This document shows positions 18,637-27,752 of a stretch of DNA of 64,000 nt, one piece after another. Made by a program: the position numbers and the translations under genes. The stretch's first letter is position 1. Each line of letters starts with the position of its first letter. Source of the stretch: Lachnospiraceae bacterium. GTDB taxonomy: Bacteria > Bacillota > Clostridia > Lachnospirales > Lachnospiraceae. The stretch spans positions 1-64,000 of the forward strand of contig JAIEAP010000030.1 of NCBI GenBank assembly GCA_029071325.1, read 5' to 3'. The notes under the pieces were generated by a model. That model was not told the origin of the DNA and made no database searches. It worked only from the letters and a program-made list of their open reading frames with translations.

Positions 18637-19143
18637 GTGGACCAGAAAAAAATCGGAGCATTTTTAAAGGAACTCCGCAAAGAGAAGGGTATGACCCAGG
18701 AGGTACTTGCAGAAACCCTGGGAGTATCGGGACGAACCATTTCCAGATGGGAAACTGGCTCCAATATGCCGGATCTTGATATCCTTATCGAAATTGCAGA
18801 TTATTATGATGTGGAAATCCGGGAAATCCTGGATGGAGAAAGGAAAAGTGAGCGTATGAATAAAGAAGTAGAAGAGACCGTCTTAAAGGTAGCAGATTAC
18901 AGCAATCAGGAAAAGCAGCGGCTGACCAAGCGCCTGTGCTTCCTGTTTAGCCTGGGAATCATTGCATTTGTGATTTATTTTGTGCTGGAAGCCATGGAGC
19001 TGACCGATATTTCTCTCTATGATTCTATCGCCAGCGGCGCATTAGGATTTGCCTTCGGAATGATGATCGTAGGCGTCATGTATACCAGCGGCTTTCTTGC
19101 CAAATATTGTGCTTTCAAAAAAAGAATAGCAAAGCGTGGGTAA
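18637..19143 (+). CDS. XRE-family regulator with C-terminal membrane segments
   Basis: A 168-residue protein with an N-terminal Cro/CI-type helix-turn-helix (MTQEVLAETLGVSGRTISRWE, residues ~19-39) and two hydrophobic segments, ~105-123 (LGIIAFVIYFVLEAM) and ~135-155 (GALGFAFGMMIVGVMYTSG). It is therefore probably a membrane-tethered repressor or sensor, a form common in Firmicutes. The start codon is GTG at 18637, with AGGAGG ending six bases before. It is on the plus strand and isolated; the palindromic element begins 36 bases after its stop codon. Confidence 0.85.
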   Translation: MDQKKIGAFLKELRKEKGMTQEVLAETLGVSGRTISRWETGSNMPDLDILIEIADYYDVEIREILDGERKSERMNKEVEETVLKVADYSNQEKQRLTKRLCFLFSLGIIAFVIYFVLEAMELTDISLYDSIASGALGFAFGMMIVGVMYTSGFLAKYCAFKKRIAKRG

Positions 19144-19179
19144 GAACTGACTTATCGAATACAAAGATAATGGATGAAA

Positions 19180-19721
19180 GGGACTGCCGCATAATTAGTA
19201 TTATAAAAATCACATCCATCTCTCCGTAATTTTGTAGATATACACAGGATATCTGCTCGCCTTGTGCTGAAATTCCAGCAGCCACCGGCGTATCATTTTC
19301 GATGATTTCTGTCTTTTTAATGTTCGAGCAATCCTTAGCGTCTGTCCGCCGGTCGCGGACATGCAATCTGCAGGTTTTGTGTTTCTCTTCATGGGCGTTC
19401 TAATGTGACGTGCGGGCTGCGGACATTGTCTGAGCTCGTAAGCTTTAAACAACCATCTGTTTTTATGCGAGTTATGGGAGCAGCCCGCTCATATCGACCA
19501 CAGAAGAACGCCCATTTAGAGAAACTAGAAACCGAAGCCGCATGTCGCGTGACCGGCGGACAGACACCAAAAGGATTGTCGAAGCATAAAAGAGACAGAA
19601 AAATTATGATACGCCGATGGCAGCGGAATTTACACGCACCGGCTCAATGATATCCTGCGTATGTCTGCAAATCACGGAGAAAGGATTCTGATTTTTATAA
19701 TATTAATTATGCGGCAGTCCC
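19180..19721. repeat. 542-bp imperfect palindromic repeat element
   Basis: The left end GGGACTGCCGCATAATTA is the near-perfect reverse complement of the right end, and the match continues inward for about 240 bases per arm with interruptions. Matching inner blocks include GTCTGTCCGCCGGTC (left arm) with GACCGGCGGACAGAC (right arm), TGGGCGTTCT with AGAACGCCCA, and GCGGGCTGC with GCAGCCCGC at the tip. The ~60-base apex around 19420-19480 is unpaired. No coding gene is convincing inside. A half copy lies at 1-145. It may be a foldback/MITE-type element or two repeat units joined head to head. Confidence 0.85.
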
Positions 19722-19741
19722 TGTTTATACATAAAGTGCCT

Positions 19742-22093
19742 CTATTCCACTACGAGTTCTTTCACTTCCACTTTCTTGATCTTACTGGATGCCATATAGG
19801 CAAATAAACAGAAACACAGACTGACCATTGTGATGGGCACAGCAAAGGTCGTCGCACGGAATGTCACCGCAAATTCTGAAATTCCTATTGCCCTGAGGAT
19901 GGAACTCAGCATATTTCCCGAAAACGCCACAGCTAGTCCGCTTCCTATAGCAGAACCAATCAGCGCGACAATCAAAAACCGCACGGCAAACTGTGACCTC
20001 AATTTGTGGGAGGTAAAGCCCAACGCCTTATATATCCCGATATCCCTGCGTTCCCGCAGGAAAGCCTTAGAACAGACCATGTGCACCACCACTACCACAA
20101 ATATTGCCGAAAAAGAGTACACCACTGCCGTCATAGCATAAATTGCTAACTGATAAGTTTCCTCCATAAGTTCTTCCTCATATTCAGCGGTCAGAATATC
20201 TCCGTATGTTTCATTCAATACATCCACAATCTCCTGTCCTACAGAACGATCCGAGAGCGTATAACCGGCATACCAAATGCTGGGCTTCCACAGCTTCCCG
20301 GCTGCTGCCATGGCCATGCTGATATTATTGCCCGCGTCATTCATATACTGGTTTAATCCTGTAATGACATATTCCGCTTTTTTCTCCCGATATCCTATGG
20401 TTACCTTATCACCGATTTCCAATCCCAGATTATCCGCCGCAATTTCCGTTATTACAATTTCATTGTCATAGAGAGGCGCCCGCCCCTTAGAGACCGCGGG
20501 GATTTCCTCTGGCTGACCGTATGGGCATGCCATAATCTCTTCTCCATCAATGGAACAATAGTAATTCCCATCCCTATGAAAGGCATCCTCTATGGCGCTG
20601 TATTCCCGAATCATGTTCTCAATCTCCGTAAGCTCTGCATCCTCCACGTTCTCTGTAAAAGTAAGCGTTATGTCTGAATAGAGAATTCCCATGGATTTCC
20701 ATGCGGAGGTTGCGGTAATCACATTTACCAGGACCATCATAGTCATCATAAAAAAGACCAGCAGCGATACAATAGCTATCACACCTATATATTGCCTTTT
20801 GTTAGACGTAAACTGCCGGAGTGCAAGGCTCGCCGAAAGCGCACGTTTACTGATAGGCGCCTTGATCCTGCTGTCAAAATAAATCTCTCTCTTCCCTCCT
20901 GAAATTGCCCTCACAGGCGAAATCCCCGCTATCTTTCTGGTAATAAAAAGTATACATAACCCAGAAACCAGCAGCATCCCCAGAATGATCAGCAAACATT
21001 TGACAATGGAGATGTGTCTGAGCGGGACAATTGCCGTAATGGGATAAAAGATATTCCCCAATGATCTGCACAGGGGAACCGCGGGAATCACGCCTATTAT
21101 CGCACCGGCAGCCTGCGCGATCAAATACTGGGCAGCCAGGATCAGACGTATCCTGCCCTTCGTAAATCCCTGGGATTTCATGACACCCAGGGTCGTATAT
21201 TCCATCTCAATCCCTGTAGAAACGCTGTGGCACATGATCACTACCACAGCGATCAGCAGAAGCAATACAAACACCAGTAAAATGGAACCAATGATCTTCG
21301 GGAACAGATATGTATAATCAATACTCTTATCCCTGGTAAGCACGCCATAGCTCATATCAGAAAACCCTGTATCAAGATTGAGCTGTCTTGCAAACTGCGC
21401 GTCCGTCTCGTCACACCCTTTGGCCTTATATATGGCAAGCTGCGTTATGACCGTGCAGATATCCTCCTCGGGCTCTGCCAGTCCCTCCACCTCAGAATAG
21501 ATCCTCTCAAAGTCCTCATCGCTGATATAAGCATTTTTCCAGCCGATCACAGAGGCTCCCATCAGGGGATCTTCTATGATTCCTGCAATTTTAAAATCAT
21601 AATCCAGAGAGTAGGTCGTGATGGTTATGGTATCTCCAATCTCGCAGGAAAGATTCGTCCGCATTCCCTGCGCAATGTAAATCTCTCCCTGCCCAAGCGC
21701 CGGCGTCTCCTTAAGATACCCGTTACCATCTTCATTAAAAAGCCTGCTGCCGGGCTTCACCGTCTGAATGTAAACCGGGTTATTCGAATACTCTTCATTG
21801 TCATAAGTAATCTTCTCCCCTGGTATCACATCCACACATTTTACATCCCCTACAAGCTCATGGTTTTCAATCTCTGCAAGGAGCTGGTCTGAAAGCTTAT
21901 TCTTGTCGATCATACAGGTAATATTTCCCGTATTCAGCCATTCATGAGCTTCTGTAATGCCGTCATAAATATTGTCCTGTACGCTGAGGATTGCGGTCAA
22001 TGCCATGGAAATAACCGTCATGAGCAGGATGATGCTCACGAAAGATCCTTTTTTGTGGCGGATATTCGCCTTCAGTATTGTTAAAATCTCCAT
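19742..22093 (-). CDS. FtsX-like ABC transporter permease
   Basis: A 783-residue membrane protein with two FtsX/MacB-type permease units. Hydrophobic segments lie near residues 17-38, 268-292, 325-350, 372-394, 435-460, 660-685, 708-732 and 750-772; two large extracellular loops (about 40-265 and 465-655) lie between them. This arrangement fits the Bce/Vex/MacB-like exporters that remove or sense membrane-active peptides. The ATPase gene ends 9 bases upstream and a two-component system follows the same direction, a typical peptide-sensing module. The exact substrate is not readable from sequence. Confidence 0.88.
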   Translation of the reverse strand: MEILTILKANIRHKKGSFVSIILLMTVISMALTAILSVQDNIYDGITEAHEWLNTGNITCMIDKNKLSDQLLAEIENHELVGDVKCVDVIPGEKITYDNEEYSNNPVYIQTVKPGSRLFNEDGNGYLKETPALGQGEIYIAQGMRTNLSCEIGDTITITTYSLDYDFKIAGIIEDPLMGASVIGWKNAYISDEDFERIYSEVEGLAEPEEDICTVITQLAIYKAKGCDETDAQFARQLNLDTGFSDMSYGVLTRDKSIDYTYLFPKIIGSILLVFVLLLLIAVVVIMCHSVSTGIEMEYTTLGVMKSQGFTKGRIRLILAAQYLIAQAAGAIIGVIPAVPLCRSLGNIFYPITAIVPLRHISIVKCLLIILGMLLVSGLCILFITRKIAGISPVRAISGGKREIYFDSRIKAPISKRALSASLALRQFTSNKRQYIGVIAIVSLLVFFMMTMMVLVNVITATSAWKSMGILYSDITLTFTENVEDAELTEIENMIREYSAIEDAFHRDGNYYCSIDGEEIMACPYGQPEEIPAVSKGRAPLYDNEIVITEIAADNLGLEIGDKVTIGYREKKAEYVITGLNQYMNDAGNNISMAMAAAGKLWKPSIWYAGYTLSDRSVGQEIVDVLNETYGDILTAEYEEELMEETYQLAIYAMTAVVYSFSAIFVVVVVHMVCSKAFLRERRDIGIYKALGFTSHKLRSQFAVRFLIVALIGSAIGSGLAVAFSGNMLSSILRAIGISEFAVTFRATTFAVPITMVSLCFCLFAYMASSKIKKVEVKELVVE

Positions 22094-22102
22094 GCCGCCA
22101 CC

Positions 22103-22864
22103 TCACCATTCCAGAGAACTAAGCCAGGCGTTTACCTGTGTCTCCCGACTTTTCTCTTCTTTGGGATCGTATTTGGGCAGCGTCAGTTCTCCCGTAATGT
22201 TCCCGTCCTCAAGATACAAAATTCTGGTCGCCCGAAGTGCAGCCTTCAGATCATGCGTCACCATCAGAATGCTCTGTCCGCTGTTATTCAGGTCCGTAAG
22301 CAGATTCAACACCTCGATGGTATTGTGCCTGTTTAACGCACCAGTGGGCTCATCTGCAAAAAGTACCTTGGGGGTATGGATCACCGCTCTTGCGATGGCG
22401 CATCTTTGCTGTTCCCCTCCCGAGACCTGAGAGGGCAGATGTGTTTTTACATGTTCCAGCCCCATTTTGCCCAACAATTCATTTGCTTTGGCTTTTACAG
22501 CGGCTGCCGATGTCTCTTTATTAAGATAGCCAGACACCGCAACATTTTCGAAGAGCGTCAGATTGCTGATCAAATGCATCTGCTGGAAAATGAACCCAAA
22601 ATCTGTATGGCGCAAACCCGCCAGATCCTTCTCCTTCATCACCACCAGATCCTGACTGCCATACATCACCTGACCCGCCGTGGCTCTGTCCATACCGCTC
22701 AATGCATATAGCAGCGTGGATTTCCCCGATCCCGACGCTCCCATGACCACAGTGAAGTCACCCTCGAACAATTCAAGGTCTACGTGGGAGAGGATATGTA
22801 TCTGTCCGCCGTTGTGGGCAAAGCTTTTACACAATTTCTGTGCCGATAGAATTACATTACTCAT
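22103..22864 (-). CDS. ABC transporter ATP-binding protein (MacB/LolD-like)
   Basis: A 253-residue ATPase with all motifs: Walker A GASGSGKST near residue 41, Q-loop in FIFQQMHL, signature VSGGEQQR near 146, Walker B VLFADEPTG and the switch His in MVTHDL. It powers the FtsX-like permease encoded just downstream. The start ATG follows GGAGA. The gap between this start and the histidine kinase stop (22865-22936) contains an 11-bp-period direct repeat likely bound by the adjacent response regulator. Confidence 0.92.
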   Translation of the reverse strand: MSNVILSAQKLCKSFAHNGGQIHILSHVDLELFEGDFTVVMGASGSGKSTLLYALSGMDRATAGQVMYGSQDLVVMKEKDLAGLRHTDFGFIFQQMHLISNLTLFENVAVSGYLNKETSAAAVKAKANELLGKMGLEHVKTHLPSQVSGGEQQRCAIARAVIHTPKVLFADEPTGALNRHNTIEVLNLLTDLNNSGQSILMVTHDLKAALRATRILYLEDGNITGELTLPKYDPKEEKSRETQVNAWLSSLEW

Positions 22865-22912
22865 AAAAATTCTCCTTTTACTTGATCTACTGCCATCCTA
22901 TCAGCAAAGATA

Positions 22913-22930
22913 TTAAGAAGTCCTTAAGAA
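22913..22930. promoter_or_regulatory. Probable response-regulator operator of the ABC operon
   Basis: TTAAGAA occurs at 22913-22919 and again at 22924-22930, an 11-bp spacing of the kind OmpR-type regulators recognise. It lies in the short gap between the kinase gene and the ATPase gene, where activation of the transporter by its own two-component system would be expected. Confidence 0.5.
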
Positions 22931-22936
22931 CTTCCC

Positions 22937-24076
22937 TTACGATTCCGCAACAGGTACAGACACTACCGCCTCCAGTCCATCCGGATGATTACGAAGTTCA
23001 ACGGTTCCTCCCTGCTTTTGGGTAATGTATTTTACGATATACAGTCCCAGACCGGAGCCCTGCTCATTCCCGCAGTTTTTACCGCGGTAAAACTTACTGA
23101 AAATAAACGGCATATCCTCATCCGGAATGCCGCCACCATAATCTCGGAAGCAGATCCTGGCAAATGTATCCTGCACCGCTATGGAAATATCGATGTTTGT
23201 CTTTGCATATTTCCTTGCGTTATTGATCAGATTCTCACACACCTGCATCAGCCTGTTCCGGTCTGCCAGAACAAATATTTCAGATTCCGGCAGCACAAGC
23301 GTTACATCCTCATGTTCGGCTGAAATCTCACCAATAGCATTTTCCAGGAACCCACACAATTCAAACCGTTCTGCCTCTACCTTCAGCTTTTCCATATCGG
23401 AAATAGAATGAAGGAACAGATCATTGGTAAGAGCCGCAACCTCATCACACTTTTTCATGATCACATGCAGATACTTTGCCCGCTTTTCCACGGAGCGATC
23501 CATGTTGGCCTCCAACCCTTCCGCATATGCCCGGATAGAGGCGACCGGCGTTTTGATATCATGGGAAAGTGTCGCAATGACTGTTTTATTATTTTCAATG
23601 GCTTCCTTCTCACAGGAACGGGATTTGAGAATCTCTCTCCTCATACTTTCAAACGCCCATGTAAAATCACCGAAATAATTGGAACGCTCATAGTCAAGGG
23701 GAACCTCAAGATTCCCCTGTGCAACATCTTTGGCAAAGTTCTTCATTTTGTCAAAGGGACGAAGAACTGCAAAATAGAGATATGCAAAGACTATGGCTAT
23801 ATACAGCACACCAATCCCGCCCAGTATCAAATACTCTATATTTCCTTCCGAATTAGTTTCCGATGCCCGCAGGCTGTCCTGCAGCTTCGAGGATTGCGCC
23901 CTAAGCTCCTCAAGCTCTCCCTGTAATGCCAACTGCTCCAATTCGTTTACCGCCACAATCTGCTGTGACCGCAAATCTTCCAAACTCTGCCGCCTGCTCT
24001 GGATATAGAATACTCCTGCGATCAATATCATAATAAGGGAAAAGCCTATCGAAATTGACATGAACCTGCGCTTCAT
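22937..24076 (-). CDS. Sensor histidine kinase
   Basis: A 379-residue membrane histidine kinase. Transmembrane segments are at ~8-25 and ~82-104; the loop between is a ~55-residue external coiled-coil-like stretch (ELEQLALQGELEELRAQ). A HAMP-like linker (PFDKMKNFAKDVAQGNLEVPL) leads to the H-box LSHDIKTP with His172. N-box NLINNARKYA, G1 DYGGGIPD and G2 GSGLGLYI complete the ATPase domain. It overlaps the response regulator gene by four bases. A small extracellular sensor plus the adjacent ABC transporter suggests a signal obtained with the help of the transporter. Confidence 0.92.
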   Translation of the reverse strand: MKRRFMSISIGFSLIMILIAGVFYIQSRRQSLEDLRSQQIVAVNELEQLALQGELEELRAQSSKLQDSLRASETNSEGNIEYLILGGIGVLYIAIVFAYLYFAVLRPFDKMKNFAKDVAQGNLEVPLDYERSNYFGDFTWAFESMRREILKSRSCEKEAIENNKTVIATLSHDIKTPVASIRAYAEGLEANMDRSVEKRAKYLHVIMKKCDEVAALTNDLFLHSISDMEKLKVEAERFELCGFLENAIGEISAEHEDVTLVLPESEIFVLADRNRLMQVCENLINNARKYAKTNIDISIAVQDTFARICFRDYGGGIPDEDMPFIFSKFYRGKNCGNEQGSGLGLYIVKYITQKQGGTVELRNHPDGLEAVVSVPVAES

Positions 24077-24768
24077 TCCTGCACCTCCAGCATATAACCT
24101 ACCTTATACACAGTTTTAATATACTGCGGTTTTGCCGGATCATCTTCCAGCTTTTCACGCAACCAGCGGATATGCACAGTCAGCGTCGAGGATTCCACCA
24201 TAGAAAATGCTCCCCACACCTCTGCCAGCAGCTTATCCTTTGGAATAGCATTATTCCTGTGTTCACAGAGATACGCCAGCAGATCAAATTCCCGCAGGGA
24301 CAGGGATATGGTCTCTCCCTTCCTGACAACTGTTCTTGACGTAAGATTCACGGTAACATCGCCAAAGGAAACAACTCTCTCCTCCTGGTCAAAACCGTAA
24401 GTACGCCGGATCAGGGCATTTACCCTTGCCAGCAGTTCCTTCATGGAGTACGGCTTGGGAAGATAATCATCTCCCCCCAGGTCGAATCCTGTAATACGAT
24501 CCGTTTCACTGGTTCTGGCACTGGCAAATATCACCGGCACCGTAGATACACGCCGCAGCTCACTGCACAATTCAAAACCCGTGCCGTCAGGAAGATTGAT
24601 ATCCAACAGGATCAGATGATAAGTATTCTCTGACAGCAGTTCGAATGCCTGACCGCTATCCTGCGCCCAAGTCACATGGTAACCATAGTCCTCCAGCATA
24701 TCGGATATGATAGAGGATAAATCTTCATCGTCGTCTATGATCAAAATATTTCTGTTCTGTAATCCCAA
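24073..24768 (-). CDS. OmpR-family response regulator
   Basis: A 231-residue regulator with an N-terminal receiver domain (acidic DDDED at 12-16, phosphoacceptor Asp56 in LILLDINLP) and a C-terminal winged helix (SLREFDLLAYLCEH, ending TVYKVGYMLEVQ). The frame is open to an ATG at 24807, but that start has no good ribosome binding site; GGAGG lies seven bases before a TTG at 24768, giving the normal start MGLQNRNILIIDDDED. TTG is therefore proposed as start. It overlaps the kinase gene and probably drives the ABC genes through the repeat at 22913-22930. Confidence 0.9.
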   Translation of the reverse strand: MGLQNRNILIIDDDEDLSSIISDMLEDYGYHVTWAQDSGQAFELLSENTYHLILLDINLPDGTGFELCSELRRVSTVPVIFASARTSETDRITGFDLGGDDYLPKPYSMKELLARVNALIRRTYGFDQEERVVSFGDVTVNLTSRTVVRKGETISLSLREFDLLAYLCEHRNNAIPKDKLLAEVWGAFSMVESSTLTVHIRWLREKLEDDPAKPQYIKTVYKVGYMLEVQE

Positions 24769-24810
24769 TCCGATTCCTCCATCGCTGCCATACTGCGCAT
24801 AGACCATCTG

Positions 24811-25959
24811 TCATTTGCCAAACACTTCTTTGGCCTGTTTCATATTTTCTATGATAGACACACCGAAAGGACATCTGCTCTCGCAGGCGCCGCAGGCAAT
24901 ACATTCTCCAGCATGGTGCTCCAGCACTTCATAATGCTCCCGCACGGTTTCCGGCACTGCTCCCTGTGCTTTCGTCAGATTCAGGAATTTGGTGACGGAC
25001 GCCACATCAATTTGCTTCGGACATGGCGCGCAATGGCTGCAATACATACAATGTCCCTCCCAGCTGATGTTGGGGAAAGACGCAAAAGCGGGCGCATAAT
25101 CCCGTTCTTCCTCCGCCGCATTCTCATAGGCCGCGCTCTGCCTTAACTGTTCCACAGAATGAGCTCCTGCCAAAACAGTCGCCACCGCCGGTCTGGTCAG
25201 CGCATAGTGCAGACACTGGTTTGCGGTCAACGCCTTTCCTGCCGGGGAAAGGGACGCATCCAGAAGATCCCCTCCTCCGAAAGCTTTCATTACCGTAATG
25301 CCAACCCCCAGCCGCTGACAGGTCTCATACAATTCCTGCCGCTCGGGGTCCATATTGATCAGGTGCTTTTCATAGTTTTTCTCATTCCATAATTCTTCCA
25401 CATCCTCATCCGCCGGCAGAAGATCGTAGCAGGGATTGACGCTGAACATCAAGACCTCTATGTAACCACTTTTCACAGCCGCAAGCGCCACCTGGGGGTT
25501 ATGACTGCTGAGCCCGATATGGCGGATCGTGCCTGCTGCCTTTAATTCCTGTGCATATTGCAAGACCGGGCCCTTTGCAATGACCTCCCAATCTGCCATG
25601 GAATCACAGTAATGGATCATTCCCACATCAATGTACTCTGTCTGAAGCAGCGACATCATTTCCTGCATACCCGCCTTCACTTCATCTATATTGCGGCTGC
25701 GTTTGTACTGACCGTCCTTCCACACCGAGCAGATATGGGACTGAATGATAAACTTCTCCCTGCGCCCCTTCAGCGCTTCTCCCACTGCAGCCCGAACCTT
25801 CGGATCAGAGGTATAGAGGTCAAAATAATTAATGCCCAGTTTTTCCGCTTCATCCAAGAGAAGTTTCGCGCTTTGACAATTGTCTTCGGCAAAGCCTTCA
25901 CAACCCATTCCGATCTCGCTGACCGATAAGCCTGTTTTACCCAATTCCCGATACTGCAT
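24811..25959 (-). CDS. Aldo/keto-reductase-like protein with two [4Fe-4S] sites
   Basis: A 382-residue protein with an AKR barrel (LGKTGLSVSEIGMGC start, GLSSHNP, MKAFGGGDLL) and a C-terminal ferredoxin-like part. Iron-sulfur motifs are CMYCSHCAPCP near residue 300 and CIACGACESRCP near 355. The canonical catalytic Tyr and Lys are not at their usual places: the family's D-x-A-x-x-Y is FDLYTSD and the T-K strand is IIQSH. This AKR subgroup is common in clostridia and may use a different electron route. The gene precedes the response regulator by a few bases, but functional linkage is uncertain. Confidence 0.8.
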   Translation of the reverse strand: MQYRELGKTGLSVSEIGMGCEGFAEDNCQSAKLLLDEAEKLGINYFDLYTSDPKVRAAVGEALKGRREKFIIQSHICSVWKDGQYKRSRNIDEVKAGMQEMMSLLQTEYIDVGMIHYCDSMADWEVIAKGPVLQYAQELKAAGTIRHIGLSSHNPQVALAAVKSGYIEVLMFSVNPCYDLLPADEDVEELWNEKNYEKHLINMDPERQELYETCQRLGVGITVMKAFGGGDLLDASLSPAGKALTANQCLHYALTRPAVATVLAGAHSVEQLRQSAAYENAAEEERDYAPAFASFPNISWEGHCMYCSHCAPCPKQIDVASVTKFLNLTKAQGAVPETVREHYEVLEHHAGECIACGACESRCPFGVSIIENMKQAKEVFGK

Positions 25960-25984
25960 AGATATTCCTCCTCATCTTTTTGAT

Positions 25985-26380
25985 CTATATTGACTTCAGA
26001 TACTCCGCAAGCTTGGCCACCAGATCTTTGTCTGCCGGCAGCCAGGCAACACTGTCAAGTTCCTCTCCCTTTAACCATTTGGCCGCTTCGTGTTCTTTTA
26101 AGACCAGATTCCCGGACACCACTTTACACAGAAAGCAGTCCATGGACAAATGAAAGGCCGGATAATCGTATTCTACGGTGTCAAATAACTGCCCCACTTC
26201 AATTTCCGTGTCCAGCTCTTCCCGAATCTCACGCACCAATGCATCCTGGGGACTTTCTCCCGGTTCCAGCTTCCCTCCCGGGAACTCCCAGCCGTCCTTA
26301 AATTCTCCATACCCGCGCTGGGTTGCGAATATCATATTGTCATGCATTATAATTGCTGCCGCTACTTTGATTGTTTTCAT
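25985..26380 (-). CDS. Nudix (MutT/CtpP-like) nucleoside triphosphate pyrophosphohydrolase
   Basis: A 131-residue Nudix hydrolase that splits (d)NTPs to monophosphates and pyrophosphate. The Nudix box is present as GGKLEPGESPQDALVREIRE followed by EL, with the late Gly of the consensus replaced by Asp as in many of this subgroup. The start MKTIKVAAAIIMHDN is typical. It begins 10 bases after the stop codon of the helicase remnant (26391-27665), so it was probably the downstream partner of that DUF3427 helicase. It appears intact. Confidence 0.88.
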   Translation of the reverse strand: MKTIKVAAAIIMHDNMIFATQRGYGEFKDGWEFPGGKLEPGESPQDALVREIREELDTEIEVGQLFDTVEYDYPAFHLSMDCFLCKVVSGNLVLKEHEAAKWLKGEELDSVAWLPADKDLVAKLAEYLKSI

Positions 26381-26390
26381 ATTGTCTCCA

Positions 26391-27665
26391 TTATACGTTA
26401 CTTCTCAGATAATCCAGTAAATCTTCTCGTACATCATGATGCATACGCGCCCTGACTTTTGTAATTTCTCTTATTTTTCCATGGTTATCCTTTTTCTCGC
26501 CAGCACGCACTTCCACCACATCAAAAAGTCCCATGTAATAAAAATCTGCACCTTCAGAATCACTTTTCTTAACAAAAAGATGCCTGCGCTTTGCGGTCAT
26601 CACTTCTTGCATATAACTGCTGTCAGGACCTCTGCCCATTTGCGAATCCCACATAAAAATCTGGTTGTCCACAAATTCATCTGCATAATCCGGCTTTCCC
26701 TCCAGGTATTCTTTTCCTGTGGTATCTTCCTGTTTATGATAAGTGACAAAAATACAGGCATCTTCGCCGATTCGTTTCATCCCATACATAATTGAGGACA
26801 AATCACGCTTACTATTCAGCAGCTGACAGACATCCCTCCGAGAATATTTCTCATACAACACAAATCCCTTTTCCTGCATTTTTCCTATATACAAGTCCTG
26901 AAGCCTTGCTCTGGAGATTTGAATTAAGTCCTGCATATAAAGATAAAATATTGGGTGCTTTAACCTTTCCTGAAAACTCAATGCTCTTTGAATGTCTCCC
27001 GACAGATCATTTTCTATCATGTCTATCTGGAGATACTTTTTCTGTTCATCATCTTTACTGACAAAGAATCCCTCCAGATTAGAAATTGCAGATTCCATCT
27101 CTTGTTCCGAAACCATGTATCCATACATTTCACGAATCTTAGCGCACACAGCTCTCTTATCTGTCCACCCTCTATCTATAATTTCTGAGAGAATTTCCAC
27201 TTCATGCGGGCGTTTCCCTCTTGCAACGACTCTGGAAACATACTCTAGCGTCAGGATTTCATTCTCCGTCAGCATTTCTGTACACTGCTCTCTATCCACA
27301 CTTTGCAGAAAATGATAATATGTTTTGTAATGATCCAAAATCACCAATGGGTCTACTTCTCCATTTTTATAGAAATCAATCAGCAGCGGAACCCTGCCTA
27401 ACCGGTACTTCAGATCGCGATAGCTTTTCTTTATGATTGCTTTTATTCCTTTCAGCCGGTCAATGGATTGGAATATCCGGCTTTTCACGATTTCATCAAA
27501 ATGAATGGTGAATGGCTAAATTCTGTTTTTTCAGTTACCACTTCTCCGTCTACACGCAAATTTGTAATGCTAAAATAATGAAACAGGCATAAGAGATTAT
27601 CTTCCATGGCCTGTTGCAATCGAATTTCATAGACAATATTACGAATTCCGAATCAAGTTGATACA
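26391..27665 (-). pseudogene. C-terminal remnant of a DUF3427-type DEAD/DEAH helicase
   Basis: A 365-residue open frame (26391-27488) starts KSRIFQSIDRLKGIKAIIKK and ends with the DUF3427 core (YSRRDVCQLLN, CIFVTYHK, LFVKKSDSEGADFYYMG, where helicases of this family end). There is no helicase motif upstream in frame. In other frames upstream, 27490-27645 encode FGIRNIVYEIRLQQAMEDN and HYFSITNLRVDGE, which belong just after motif III in the same family; helicase domain 2 (about 250 residues) is missing between them. The gene is thus broken, internally deleted and frameshifted. The matching N-terminal part lies at 35133-35838. Confidence 0.75.
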
Positions 27666-27752
27666 AAAAAACATTCCGTTGTTGCAAACAAATCATCCTC
27701 AGAGCGCTTTGCAATATATTCTTTCATTGACCTTCCGCCATTAAAAATCCCT

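Noticed and set aside
19210-19650. Two opposite reading frames of about 80 codons inside the palindrome that give similar peptides (TGGQT and MIRRW)
   Set aside because: They mirror each other because the two arms are inverted copies; no ribosome binding site or known domain is present.
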